A stretch of 16,263 nt of DNA from SIG440 sp045647905. GTDB lineage: Bacteria > Bacillota > Clostridia > Monoglobales > Monoglobaceae. The DNA lies in assembly GCA_045647905.1 (NCBI GenBank), contig JAZRMZ010000043.1:1-16263 (forward strand). Direction: 5' to 3'. The position numbers were made by a program, and so were the translations under genes. Below the pieces are notes generated by a model. That model saw only the letters and a program-made list of their open reading frames with translations, had not been told where the DNA came from and did no database searches. This document shows positions 7,874 through 14,788 of this stretch, in pieces (the first letter of the stretch is position 1; each line of letters begins with the position of its first letter).

Positions 7874-9319
7874 TTAATATGCCTTTCCCCAGTATACCAT
7901 TTTCTTTGCAGGCTTGCCGCAGCACACACAGGTTGAAGCAAGCTCTTCCTGCTCAAAGGGCATACAGCGTGAAGTTGCGGCAGTATCAGCCTTAATCTGT
8001 TCTTCACAGGCAACATCGCCACACCACATCGCCTTAACAAAGCCGCCCTTGTTTTCAACAATGTCCTTAAATTCATCATAAGAAACAGCAACAGATGTCT
8101 TTTCTTCTCTGTTTTGAAGTGCCGCATCAAGCATCTCCTTCTGGATTTTTTCAAGATGCATTGCCACTTCTTCTTCAATATTGTCAAGTGAAACAAAGAA
8201 CTTTTCTCTTGTTGTTCTGCTCACAAGAACAGCCTGATTGTTTTCAATATCCTTGGGTCCGATTTCAATTCTCAGCGGAACACCCTTCATTTCATACTCG
8301 CTGAACTTCCAGCCGGGAGACTTGTCGCTGCCGTCAAGTTTAACTCTGAACTTTGACGCAAGCTGTGCTCTCAATTCTTCAGCTCTTTCAAGAACACCCT
8401 CCTTGTGCTGTGCAATGGGTATAATAACCGCCTGAACGGGAGCAACTCTTGGTGGGAGCTTGAGACCTGCATCGTCGCCGTGTACCATAATAATTGCACC
8501 GATAAGGCGAGTGGTCATACCCCATGAAGTCTGATGAACATAATGAAGTTCATTATCCTCACCCGTATACTGAATTCCGAATGCCTTTGCAAATCCGTCG
8601 CCAAAATAGTGGCTTGTACCCGACTGCAATGCTTTTCCGTCATGCATCAGACTTTCGATTGTGTATGTTGCTTCAGCGCCTGCAAATTTTTCCTTATCGG
8701 TCTTCCTTCCCTTAACAACAGGAATTGCAAGCTCCTGCTCGCAGAAATCAGCATAAACATTGAGCATACGCAATGTTTCTGCTTCGGCTTCTTCGGCTGT
8801 TGCATGAGCTGTGTGACCTTCCTGCCACAAAAATTCCATTGTTCTCAGGAAGGGTCGTGTTGTTTTTTCCCATCTCACAACATTACACCATTGATTGTAG
8901 AGTTTGGGGAGATCTCTGTATGAATGAATTATGTTTGCATAATGATCACAGAAAAGTGTTTCAGATGTGGGTCGCACACAAAGTCTTTCTTCCAGCTTTT
9001 CAGTCCCGCCGTGTGTCACCCACGCAACTTCGGGTGCAAAACCTTCAACATGGTCTTTTTCCTTCTGGAGCAGGCTTTCGGGAATGAACATTGGCATATA
9101 CACATTTTCATGTCCTGTTTCCTTAAAACGTCTGTCAAGCTCTTTCTGAATATTCTCCCAGATTGCATAGCCGTAAGGCTGAATCACCATACACCCGCGA
9201 ATGCCCGAATAATCAACCAATTTTGCTTTTTTCACAATGTCTGTATACCATTGTGCAAAATCCTCACTCATAGAGGTTATTTCTTCTACCAATTTCTTTT
9301 CCTTTGCCAAAATGTCCAT
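7874..9319 (-). CDS. proS: Prolyl-tRNA synthetase, archaeal/eukaryal type
   Basis: A class II aminoacyl-tRNA synthetase of 481 residues that charges tRNA-Pro. It belongs to the short form without the inserted editing domain found in E. coli-type ProRS. Class II motif 2 is at about 148-173 (VRWEKTTRPFLRTMEFLWQEGHT), and motif 3 at about 263-290 contains HQTSWGMTTRLIG and HGDD. The anticodon-binding domain follows (about 295-400). The C-terminal zinc-type domain has cysteines C433, C438, C464 and C467, and the protein ends in tyrosine (WGKAY), typical of this type. The ATG at 9319 is chosen by homology, but the best Shine-Dalgarno-like run (GGAAAGGG) abuts it; a TTG three codons later would be better spaced, so the start could shift by 9 nt. 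Confidence 0.95.
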   Translation of the reverse strand: MDILAKEKKLVEEITSMSEDFAQWYTDIVKKAKLVDYSGIRGCMVIQPYGYAIWENIQKELDRRFKETGHENVYMPMFIPESLLQKEKDHVEGFAPEVAWVTHGGTEKLEERLCVRPTSETLFCDHYANIIHSYRDLPKLYNQWCNVVRWEKTTRPFLRTMEFLWQEGHTAHATAEEAEAETLRMLNVYADFCEQELAIPVVKGRKTDKEKFAGAEATYTIESLMHDGKALQSGTSHYFGDGFAKAFGIQYTGEDNELHYVHQTSWGMTTRLIGAIIMVHGDDAGLKLPPRVAPVQAVIIPIAQHKEGVLERAEELRAQLASKFRVKLDGSDKSPGWKFSEYEMKGVPLRIEIGPKDIENNQAVLVSRTTREKFFVSLDNIEEEVAMHLEKIQKEMLDAALQNREEKTSVAVSYDEFKDIVENKGGFVKAMWCGDVACEEQIKADTAATSRCMPFEQEELASTCVCCGKPAKKMVYWGKAY

Positions 9320-9341
9320 CCCTTTCCAAATTCTTATTTAA

Positions 9342-9361
9342 ACAAAAGTCTTTTCTTTTGT
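9342..9361 (-). other. Small hairpin in the proS leader, just upstream of its ribosome binding site
   Basis: A perfect 7-bp inverted repeat (9342-9348 with 9355-9361, loop 6 nt), AT-rich and extendable by four pairs across a 2-nt bulge. It ends about 20 nt before the proS start and has no downstream T-run, so it is not a terminator. It might affect translation or mRNA stability. Confidence 0.35.
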
Positions 9362-9439
9362 AAATCAACTTTTTCAGCAAAATTATTGTGTTTTCAAAGG
9401 CTACACCACCCCAATTTACACAATAAACCATTATAGTTT

Positions 9440-9468
9440 AGTATAAAGCAAATTCCGCCTTGTGTCAA
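9440..9468 (-). promoter_or_regulatory. Sigma-A type promoter of the proS-cdaA-cdaR unit
   Basis: TTGACA (9463-9468) and TATACT (9440-9445) are separated by 17 bases. The expected start near 9433 gives a leader of about 113 nt before proS. That is longer than other leaders in the window but too short for a standard T-box riboswitch. Confidence 0.8.
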
Positions 9469-9491
9469 GGGTTTGAAAAATATTTAATCAG

Positions 9492-9526
9492 AAAAAAATG
9501 CTGTCGCAAAAATTTCCGACAGCATT
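9492..9526 (-). terminator. Strong intrinsic terminator after the copper ATPase
   Basis: A perfect 10-bp stem (AATGCTGTCG at 9497-9506 pairing with 9517-9526) with a 10-nt loop is followed on the minus strand by seven T residues. It begins five bases after the copper ATPase stop, isolating that gene from proS. Confidence 0.92.
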
Positions 9527-9531
9527 CTTCT

Positions 9532-11994
9532 TTATTCAATCAAAATCACATTGTAGCCCTTTTCCTCAACAGCCTTTTTCAGCACGTCCGATTCCACCTT
9601 TTCCGAAAGCTCAACAATTGCGCTTCCCGAACTGTGACTGACCTCTGCTGTCACAACCCCCTCAATGGCCTCAAGGGTACTCTTTACATTCGCCTCGCAA
9701 TGAGGACACATCATTCCTTCAATTTTCATGGTCTTTTTCATTGTTTTTTCTCCTTTTGTCTTTTGGGATTTATATAATTTAACCGCATTAAGTCTCAGTG
9801 CATTTGTAACCACGCAAAAGCTGGAAAGGCTCATTGCCGCCGCTCCCAGCATAGGGTTCAGGGTTATCCCGAAGGGTATCAGCAAGCCTGCCGCCAACGG
9901 AATTCCGATAACATTATAAACAAATGCCCAGAAAAGATTCTGATGTATGTTCCTGAGTGTTGCACGGCTCAGCCTGATTGATGCCACAACATCCATAAGA
10001 CTGTTTTTCATCAGAACCACATCTGCCGCATCAATGGCAATATCCGCTCCTGCACCGATTGCAATGCCTGTATCTGCCGCCATAAGCGCCGGCGCATCAT
10101 TAATGCCGTCACCAACCATGGCAACCTTGCCCTCTTTCATCAGCTTCCTGATTTCGTTGTTCTTTCCGTCAGGAAGAACCTCTGCAACCACAGTAGCAAT
10201 ACCAACCTGTTTTGCTATGGCATTTGCAGTCTTTTGGTTATCGCCGGTAATCATAACAACTCTGACACCAAGCCCCTTCAATTCTTCAACCGCCTCGCGG
10301 CTGTCCTCTTTCATCTTATCAGCAACCGCAATCACGCCAATAAGCCTTCCCTCTGCACAAAAGCATATGGGCGTTTTCCCTTGCTCCGCAAAAGCTCCGA
10401 TTTGCTTTTCTTCCGGCTCCTCAACTTTGGTAAATTCTTTTATAAACTTCAGACTTCCTGCAACAACCCTTTTGCCCTCCACAACAGCCTTGATTCCGTT
10501 TCCCGGAAGCACTTCAAACTCCTCTGCATTTTCAAAGGGTACAGACATCTCCTCAGCCTTTTTAACAATAGCCCGCGCCAATGGATGCTCGCTTTTCAGC
10601 TCTGCTGAAAGGGCAAATTTCATCAATTGTTCTTCGGAAACTCCAAAGGGAACAATATCCGTAACCTCTGGCTCGCCCTTGGTTACCGTACCCGTCTTGT
10701 CCAGTGCAACAATTTTCACTCGTCCCGTTTCCTCAAGAGCGGCCGCCCTTTTGAACAAAATGCCTCTTTTTGCGCCAACTCCGCTTCCAACCATAATAGC
10801 AACAGGAGTGGCAAGGCCAAGAGCACAGGGACAGCTTATGACCAGAACAGAAATACCTCTGGCAAGGGCAAATCCCGCAGTTTCGCCCAGAATCAGCCAT
10901 ATCACCGCAGTTATCACCGAGATTGTCATAACAACCGGAACAAAAATGCCCGAAACCTTGTCTGCCGCCTTTGCAATGGGAGCCTTCGATGCCGCCGCTT
11001 CACTTACGGTCTTTATTATCTTTGAGAGCATTGTGTCTTCAGCCACAGCCGTTGCCCGGCATCGGATATACCCGAATCTGTTGACCGTTGCACCCGTCAC
11101 CGAATCACCCACGCCTTTATCAACAGGAATACTTTCGCCCGTCAGCGCCGATTCATCAATCGCCGTACTTCCCTCAACAATAACCCCGTCCGTTGGAATA
11201 CTCTCACCGGGACGGACAACAAACAAGTCATCCACAGCAATCTGCTCCGCAGGGATTATATGCTCCCGTCCGTCACGAATCACCACAGCAGTTTTGGGTG
11301 ACAACTCCATAAGCCCCCTGAGGGCATCGGTTGTTTTCCCTTTTGAACGAGCCTCCAGCAGCTTGCCAACCGTAATAAGAGTCAAAATCATTGCAGCAGA
11401 CTCAAAATATAAATCGTGAAGATGATGCATGGCACCATTCATATTCCCCAAAACCACTTCTCCGCTCATGGCAAAAAGGACATATGTGCTGTACACAAAC
11501 GCCGCACCCGAACCCAAAGCCACCAGCGTGTCCATATTGGGACTTTTCTTTTTCAGACCTTTGAAGCCGTTGACAAAAAATTTCTGATTTATAACCATAA
11601 CAACCGCCGTCAGCAAAAGCTGAACAAGTCCCAACGCCATGGGGTTTTGCGCAAGCCCTTGGTGAAGAGGAAATCCCCACATAATATGCCCCATGGAAAC
11701 ATACATCAATATAGCAAGAAAAACTAGGGACGAAAATAACCTTGTTTTCATGCTCTGCATTTCCCTTTTATCAGTCTTTTCCGTTTTTTTGTTTTCTTTT
11801 TCCCGTTCAACACCGTAGCCTGCACCGATGACCGCCTCAACAACAGCCTGTTCACTTGCTGTCCCTTCAACGCTCATTGAATTTGTCAGAAGATTCACCG
11901 AACAGCTTTCAACACCGTCAACCGCCAAAACCGCCTTTTCAACCCTGGCACTGCAAGCCGCACAGCTCATTCCCGTTATGTTATACTTTTTCAT
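9532..11994 (-). CDS. copA: Copper-exporting P1B-type ATPase with HMA domains at both termini
   Basis: It exports Cu(I) across the cytoplasmic membrane using ATP. The 820-residue protein starts with an HMA metal-binding domain (GMSCAAC, CxxC at 11-14). The catalytic core shows TGES (285-288), the intramembrane CPC site (388-390), phosphorylated DKTGT (D432), SEHPL (H470-P471), TGDN (583-586) and GDGINDAP (628-635). The core ends near residue 745, where a typical CopA would stop. A short KTKGEKT linker then leads into a second HMA domain with CPHC at 763-766. The ATG at 11994 is preferred over an upstream ATG at 12084 because GGCGGA precedes it by eight bases, the protein begins exactly at the HMA domain, and the promoter -10 and -35 lie within the longer ORF. 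It is monocistronic between a promoter and a strong terminator. Confidence 0.95.
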   Translation of the reverse strand: MKKYNITGMSCAACSARVEKAVLAVDGVESCSVNLLTNSMSVEGTASEQAVVEAVIGAGYGVEREKENKKTEKTDKREMQSMKTRLFSSLVFLAILMYVSMGHIMWGFPLHQGLAQNPMALGLVQLLLTAVVMVINQKFFVNGFKGLKKKSPNMDTLVALGSGAAFVYSTYVLFAMSGEVVLGNMNGAMHHLHDLYFESAAMILTLITVGKLLEARSKGKTTDALRGLMELSPKTAVVIRDGREHIIPAEQIAVDDLFVVRPGESIPTDGVIVEGSTAIDESALTGESIPVDKGVGDSVTGATVNRFGYIRCRATAVAEDTMLSKIIKTVSEAAASKAPIAKAADKVSGIFVPVVMTISVITAVIWLILGETAGFALARGISVLVISCPCALGLATPVAIMVGSGVGAKRGILFKRAAALEETGRVKIVALDKTGTVTKGEPEVTDIVPFGVSEEQLMKFALSAELKSEHPLARAIVKKAEEMSVPFENAEEFEVLPGNGIKAVVEGKRVVAGSLKFIKEFTKVEEPEEKQIGAFAEQGKTPICFCAEGRLIGVIAVADKMKEDSREAVEELKGLGVRVVMITGDNQKTANAIAKQVGIATVVAEVLPDGKNNEIRKLMKEGKVAMVGDGINDAPALMAADTGIAIGAGADIAIDAADVVLMKNSLMDVVASIRLSRATLRNIHQNLFWAFVYNVIGIPLAAGLLIPFGITLNPMLGAAAMSLSSFCVVTNALRLNAVKLYKSQKTKGEKTMKKTMKIEGMMCPHCEANVKSTLEAIEGVVTAEVSHSSGSAIVELSEKVESDVLKKAVEEKGYNVILIE
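9739..9757 (-). promoter_or_regulatory. Internal ribosome binding site and in-frame ATG for a free CopZ-like domain
   Basis: Inside the 3' end of the copper ATPase gene, AAAGGAG (9750-9756) lies eight bases before an ATG at 9741 in the same reading frame. Initiation here would give a 69-residue protein, MKKTMKIEGMMCPHC..., of the normal size and fold of the copper chaperone CopZ. The signal is as good as those of ordinary genes in this window. Whether it is used, or is a relic of a former separate copZ gene, cannot be told from sequence. Confidence 0.6.
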
Positions 11995-12019
11995 ACGTTT
12001 TTTCCGCCTTTGATTTATC

Positions 12020-12037
12020 GGTTTGTTGCAACTAACC
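12020..12037. promoter_or_regulatory. Operator-like palindrome at the copA transcription start
   Basis: An 18-bp inverted repeat, plus strand GGTTTGTTG then CAACTAACC, is symmetrical except for one pair. It lies two bases downstream of the -10 and covers the predicted start near 12033, a classic repressor position. It does not match the CopY box (TACAnnTGTA) I know, and no regulator gene is in the window, so the binding protein is unknown. Confidence 0.45.
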
Positions 12038-12039
12038 CA

Positions 12040-12068
12040 ATTATATCCTTTTTTGTGGCAAAAGTCAA
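12040..12068 (-). promoter_or_regulatory. Sigma-A type promoter of copA
   Basis: TTGACT (12063-12068) and TATAAT (12040-12045) are separated by 17 bases. The start near 12033 leaves a leader of about 39 nt before the ATG at 11994. Its position inside the longer possible copA reading frame argues for the downstream start. Confidence 0.82.
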
Positions 12069-12092
12069 TAGAAAAAACTATCAATTATGCGC

Positions 12093-12122
12093 AAAAAGGG
12101 CGGCTCCCTTACGGTTGCCGCT
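12093..12122 (-). terminator. Probable intrinsic terminator of the dipicolinate operon
   Basis: A 5-bp GC stem (GCGGC with GCCGC, 12100-12104 and 12117-12121) with a partly paired 12-nt loop is followed on the minus strand by CC and five T residues. It lies about 20 nt past the dpaB stop. It is short but GC-rich and correctly placed. Confidence 0.6.
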
Positions 12123-12140
12123 CATACAAAACAAGTATAT

Positions 12141-12728
12141 TTAATCCTGAATTTTCAGCATAGGCTGAAGCTGCTTGCCCTCCAAGGCACTTTCGATTGC
12201 GGGTATAATTTGTGACATATCCGAAATCAGTGAATTTTCCTTTATAAAGCAATCATCCTGTTCAAAAGGCACAATATAAATGCTTTTCATATTAAAAAGA
12301 TAGCCAATGTTTTTTGCATTGTTTCCAAGTCCGTCATTTGTTGAAAGTGCAATAATCACAGGACGCCTGTTTCGCAAATGAGATTTCACAGCCATTGTAA
12401 CCGACGAATCTGCAATACCCGTTGCGATTTTTGCCAGGGAATTTCCCGTACACGGTGCAACAACCAATGCATCAAGCATTTTCTTTGGTCCGATTGGTTC
12501 TGCATCACAAACCGTTGCTATAACCTTTTTCCCCGTAATGGCTTCAAACCGTTTGATATGGTCTTCTGCCCTTCCGAATCTTGTATCTGTTGAAAAACTT
12601 ATTTCCGACATAATAGGAACTATATCTGCACCTTGGTCTGCAAGAGCTTCAACCTGCGGAAATATCTTTGCAAAGGTGCAAAATGAGCCGGTAATGGCAA
12701 AGCCGATTGTTTTTCCCTCCAGCTTCAT
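12141..12728 (-). CDS. dpaB: Dipicolinate synthase subunit B (SpoVFB)
   Basis: With DpaA it oxidises dihydrodipicolinate to dipicolinic acid, the calcium chelator that fills the spore core; in known systems it works in the mother cell late in sporulation. The 195-residue protein has the flavoprotein-like fold of the family: the opening GFAITGSFCTF phosphate-binding loop (9-19), then VVAPCTGNSLAKIATGIAD, which resembles the cofactor-binding segment of HFCD-type flavoproteins, and the ALSTNDGLGNNAKNIG block. The ATG at 12728 overlaps the dpaA stop by 4 nt (ATGA), and GGAGGGG lies just upstream, so the two subunits are made together. Length and order match the spoVF operon of Bacillus and Clostridia. 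Confidence 0.93.
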   Translation of the reverse strand: MKLEGKTIGFAITGSFCTFAKIFPQVEALADQGADIVPIMSEISFSTDTRFGRAEDHIKRFEAITGKKVIATVCDAEPIGPKKMLDALVVAPCTGNSLAKIATGIADSSVTMAVKSHLRNRRPVIIALSTNDGLGNNAKNIGYLFNMKSIYIVPFEQDDCFIKENSLISDMSQIIPAIESALEGKQLQPMLKIQD

Positions 12729-13624
12729 TCAATCCCCTCCGTTTCATCAAGAATATTGGCTATGGTGCTGCATATGATTTCGCCTGCCGTATCCGGTGCA
12801 ACCTTTCCGGGAAGGGAAAGTGCCCAGACAACCTTTATCCCCTTGCGCCGTGCTTCATCAAAATCAACACCGCCGGGCTTTGAAGCAAGGTCAATGATCA
12901 AAACATCTTTTTTCATTTTTGAGAGCAATGAATAATCTACAATCAGGCTTGGAGCGGTATTGAAAACAATGTCATATTCACCGATTTTGTCATCAAGGCA
13001 ATCAATGGCGGTTGTTTCCAGCCCCATGGCAAATCCATATGCCAAATCAACCTTTTTCCGTGCGGCAACAGTCACCCTTGCACCGATTCCGTGGAGCATT
13101 TTTGAAAGAACCTTCCCGATTCTTCCGTTTCCGATTACCAGACATTTTGACCCATGAATGGTGAATGGCGTTTCCTCCATGGCAATCTGAATTGCGCCTT
13201 CAGCCGTGGGAATTGCATTCATCATGGCAAGCTCCTCACGACACATATAGTCAATCAGCATAATCCGATGGCTTTCAGCCATTGTTTTTATTTTATTGTC
13301 ACATCTTCCTGCAATAATTTTATTCTTTTTTGAAATTCCGTCAAAAACTTCATTAACCACTATTTCACGTCTGCTGAACGGAGCATTGATTGTTCTTCCG
13401 TCCATGGTATAGGGAAGCGGCAGAACAACTGCATCATACAACGCCTCAATCTCCGACAAGTCACCAAGAATCTGTACATTCTCCTCAAATCCACCGTCAA
13501 TATCAGTATCAAAACCAAGAATCGAAACCGTATTTCCGTTCTTTGCTGTTTCATTTATGGCACGAATTTGTCTGCGGTCTCCCCCGACAAATAATATATT
13601 TTTTAATTTTGTGAAGCTCCTCAT
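12725..13624 (-). CDS. dpaA: Dipicolinate synthase subunit A (SpoVFA)
   Basis: This is the NAD(P)-binding subunit of dipicolinate synthase, acting on the lysine-pathway intermediate dihydrodipicolinate. The 299-residue protein has an N-terminal substrate half (FVGGDRRQ, then LPLPYTMDG) and a C-terminal Rossmann domain with CLVIGNGRIGK (GxGxxG at 165-170). The block ending VDFDEARRKGIKVVWALSLPGKVAP is typical of the family. Start choice: the frame opens at an ATG at 13642, but GGAGG lies inside that extension and is eight bases before the ATG at 13624, which also gives a more usual N-terminus. It is transcribed from a sigma-K-like promoter and overlaps dpaB. Its presence shows the organism can make endospores. 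Confidence 0.93.
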   Translation of the reverse strand: MRSFTKLKNILFVGGDRRQIRAINETAKNGNTVSILGFDTDIDGGFEENVQILGDLSEIEALYDAVVLPLPYTMDGRTINAPFSRREIVVNEVFDGISKKNKIIAGRCDNKIKTMAESHRIMLIDYMCREELAMMNAIPTAEGAIQIAMEETPFTIHGSKCLVIGNGRIGKVLSKMLHGIGARVTVAARKKVDLAYGFAMGLETTAIDCLDDKIGEYDIVFNTAPSLIVDYSLLSKMKKDVLIIDLASKPGGVDFDEARRKGIKVVWALSLPGKVAPDTAGEIICSTIANILDETEGIE

Positions 13625-13661
13625 CCGATTTTCCTCCGACATAATATAGAATATTATACTT

Positions 13662-13688
13662 TATATTATGTGAATCACCGTGATATGT
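13662..13688 (-). promoter_or_regulatory. Sigma-K-like promoter of dpaA-dpaB
   Basis: The minus strand carries AC (13687-13688), 16 bases, then CATAATATA (13662-13670), matching the mother-cell sigma-K pattern AC-N16/17-CATAnnnTA. A start near 13655 would leave about 30 nt before the dpaA ATG. No sigma-A promoter with good spacing is seen here. This fits the known late mother-cell control of spoVF; a sigma-E reading is less good. Confidence 0.6.
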
Positions 13689-13693
13689 TCACA

Positions 13694-13734
13694 GAAAAAA
13701 GGACAATTTCAACACAAGAAACTGTCCTTTTTTT
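13694..13734. terminator. Intrinsic terminator after the amidohydrolase gene, symmetrical
   Basis: A 10-bp stem (13701-13710 with 13718-13727, one G-U pair on the minus strand) and a 7-nt loop are flanked by six A residues on one side and seven T residues on the other. It can therefore act in both directions. The gene it serves is the amidohydrolase ending at 13752; no plus-strand gene is present. Confidence 0.88.
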
Positions 13735-13751
13735 CCGTTTTTAAAACCCTG

Positions 13752-14543
13752 TTAAATCCCCAGTAGCTTCACCGCATTTTTGAAATATATCTTTTCCTTA
13801 TCCGCTCTTGATATATCAAGGGTTTCAATAAGCCTTTTTTCCCAATCCGGTCTGTGCCACGGCATATCCGACCCAAAAAGGAATCGGTCGGGAGTGTGCT
13901 TGTCCATAATTTCCTGAGCAAAGCTCTTTGGCATATTCCCATACCCAAAAGAAGTATCAAACCACACATCCTTTCCGCACAGATGCTTCATTACCTCTTT
14001 TCCACAGCCTGCACCGCCCCAATGCGCCGCAACAACCGGCGAATCAAACCATTTCAATGCACGTTCCAACGCATCAGGCATACACCGAAAAGGGTCGTTA
14101 TATCCATAATCATACCCTGCGTGAAAAACCGTTATCAATCCAAGTTCCGAAATCTTTTTGTATATAGGCTTCATTCTTTCCTCATCAACAAAAAAATTCT
14201 GATATTCCGGATGCAGCTTAACGCCCTTCAGCCCCAAAGCCTTGATACGTTCAAGCTCCTCAAGTGCATCGGGGGCTTCGGGATGAACCGAGCCAAAGGC
14301 AACAAACCTATCATCTGCATCTATTTCTGCCGCAAAATTATTTACGTTTGTCTGCTGAGCAGGGTTTGTTGCAATTCCCAAAACAACCGAAATATCAACT
14401 CCGTCATTTGTCATCTCCGTTCTGAGTCCTTCAACCGTACCGTCGTGTTGAGGAATAAGTCCTCCCGATACAAAGCTCAAATTCAGCATTGCACGTTCTG
14501 CAATTTTTTCAGGAAATGCGTGTGTATGAAAATCTATAAGCAT
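13752..14543 (-). CDS. Amidohydrolase-superfamily metal-dependent hydrolase (amidohydrolase 2 type)
   Basis: A 263-residue TIM-barrel hydrolase or decarboxylase of the ACMSD-like amidohydrolase group; the substrate is unknown. Metal-site residues are visible in order: HTH (H6, H8) in IDFHTHAFP, LHPEY (H111), FHAG (H141), AHWGG (H174) and the essential aspartate in LFGSDMPWH (D226). The frame extends upstream to 14621, but the ATG at 14543 is preceded by AAGGAAG eight bases away and begins directly at the first barrel strand, as usual for this family. The upstream extension would also overlap its own promoter. It has its own promoter and terminator, so nothing in the neighbourhood points to a pathway. 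Confidence 0.88.
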   Translation of the reverse strand: MLIDFHTHAFPEKIAERAMLNLSFVSGGLIPQHDGTVEGLRTEMTNDGVDISVVLGIATNPAQQTNVNNFAAEIDADDRFVAFGSVHPEAPDALEELERIKALGLKGVKLHPEYQNFFVDEERMKPIYKKISELGLITVFHAGYDYGYNDPFRCMPDALERALKWFDSPVVAAHWGGAGCGKEVMKHLCGKDVWFDTSFGYGNMPKSFAQEIMDKHTPDRFLFGSDMPWHRPDWEKRLIETLDISRADKEKIYFKNAVKLLGI

Positions 14544-14592
14544 AAATAATTCTTCCTTTTGATGATTATAACAAAAAATATTTTTTACAAAT

Positions 14593-14621
14593 ATTATAAC
14601 CCAAAACCTCTGAAATATCAA
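14593..14621 (-). promoter_or_regulatory. Sigma-A type promoter of the amidohydrolase gene
   Basis: TTGATA (14616-14621) and TATAAT (14593-14598) are spaced by 17 bases, with a predicted start near 14586. The leader of about 43 nt is AT-rich. Confidence 0.8.
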
Positions 14622-14633
14622 TAGTTTATCAGC

Positions 14634-14678
14634 AAAAAAAGGAGCTTCACCCCTGAACTCAGGTTTGAAGCTCCTTTT
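14634..14678 (-). terminator. Strong intrinsic terminator of the lnt transcript
   Basis: A 13-bp stem (AAAAGGAGCTTCA side at 14666-14678 pairing with 14637-14649) with an additional CCTG/CAGG pairing in the loop runs on the minus strand into seven T residues. It lies 110 nt after the lnt stop, leaving room for the open 34 codons described separately. Confidence 0.9.
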
Positions 14679-14683
14679 GCTTT

Positions 14684-14788
14684 TTAAAAATATTCTTTCA
14701 AATATCCCTTTGTATTATCAACCATTTCATCAAACAGGACCCTCGCCGTCTGCAATTCTCTTTTATCGCTTCCTTGGGAATGACAGTT
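14684..14788 (-). other. In-frame open stretch of 34 codons between the lnt TAG and a TAA
   Basis: Directly after the lnt amber codon the same frame stays open for 34 codons. It ends in a protein-like, amphipathic stretch, RELQTARVLFDEMVDNTKGY and then LKEYF. There is no good start or ribosome binding site in this frame. An overlapping GTG at 14796 opens a 32-codon ORF (MNRTVIPKEAIKENC...) in another frame. One extra A in the run near 14760 would join its first 12 codons to the protein-like stretch as a 37-residue protein. It may be a decayed small gene, a lnt tail split by a stop, or chance. Confidence 0.3.

Noticed and set aside
9380..9430. T-box riboswitch in the proS leader, suggested by GGGGTGGTGTAGCC
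   Set aside because: The canonical GGGTGGNACCGCG core is not matched, no downstream CCCU partner or terminator hairpin follows, and the leader is too short for a specifier stem. Kept only as an unexplained leader element.
9947..11419. Long plus-strand reading frame of about 490 codons opposite copA
   Set aside because: It is fully antisense to the intact copper ATPase, has no ribosome binding site or recognisable domain, and shows the Ser/Ala/Thr/Ile-rich composition of a codon-bias shadow.
11995..12084. N-terminal extension of copA from an ATG at 12084
   Set aside because: The added 30 residues fit no HMA domain, contain the promoter and operator in their coding DNA, and have a poorer ribosome binding site than the ATG at 11994.
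14544..14621. 26-residue N-terminal extension of the amidohydrolase
   Set aside because: It overlaps the gene's own -10 and -35 elements and transcription start, while the ATG at 14543 has a good Shine-Dalgarno sequence and begins at the first barrel strand.
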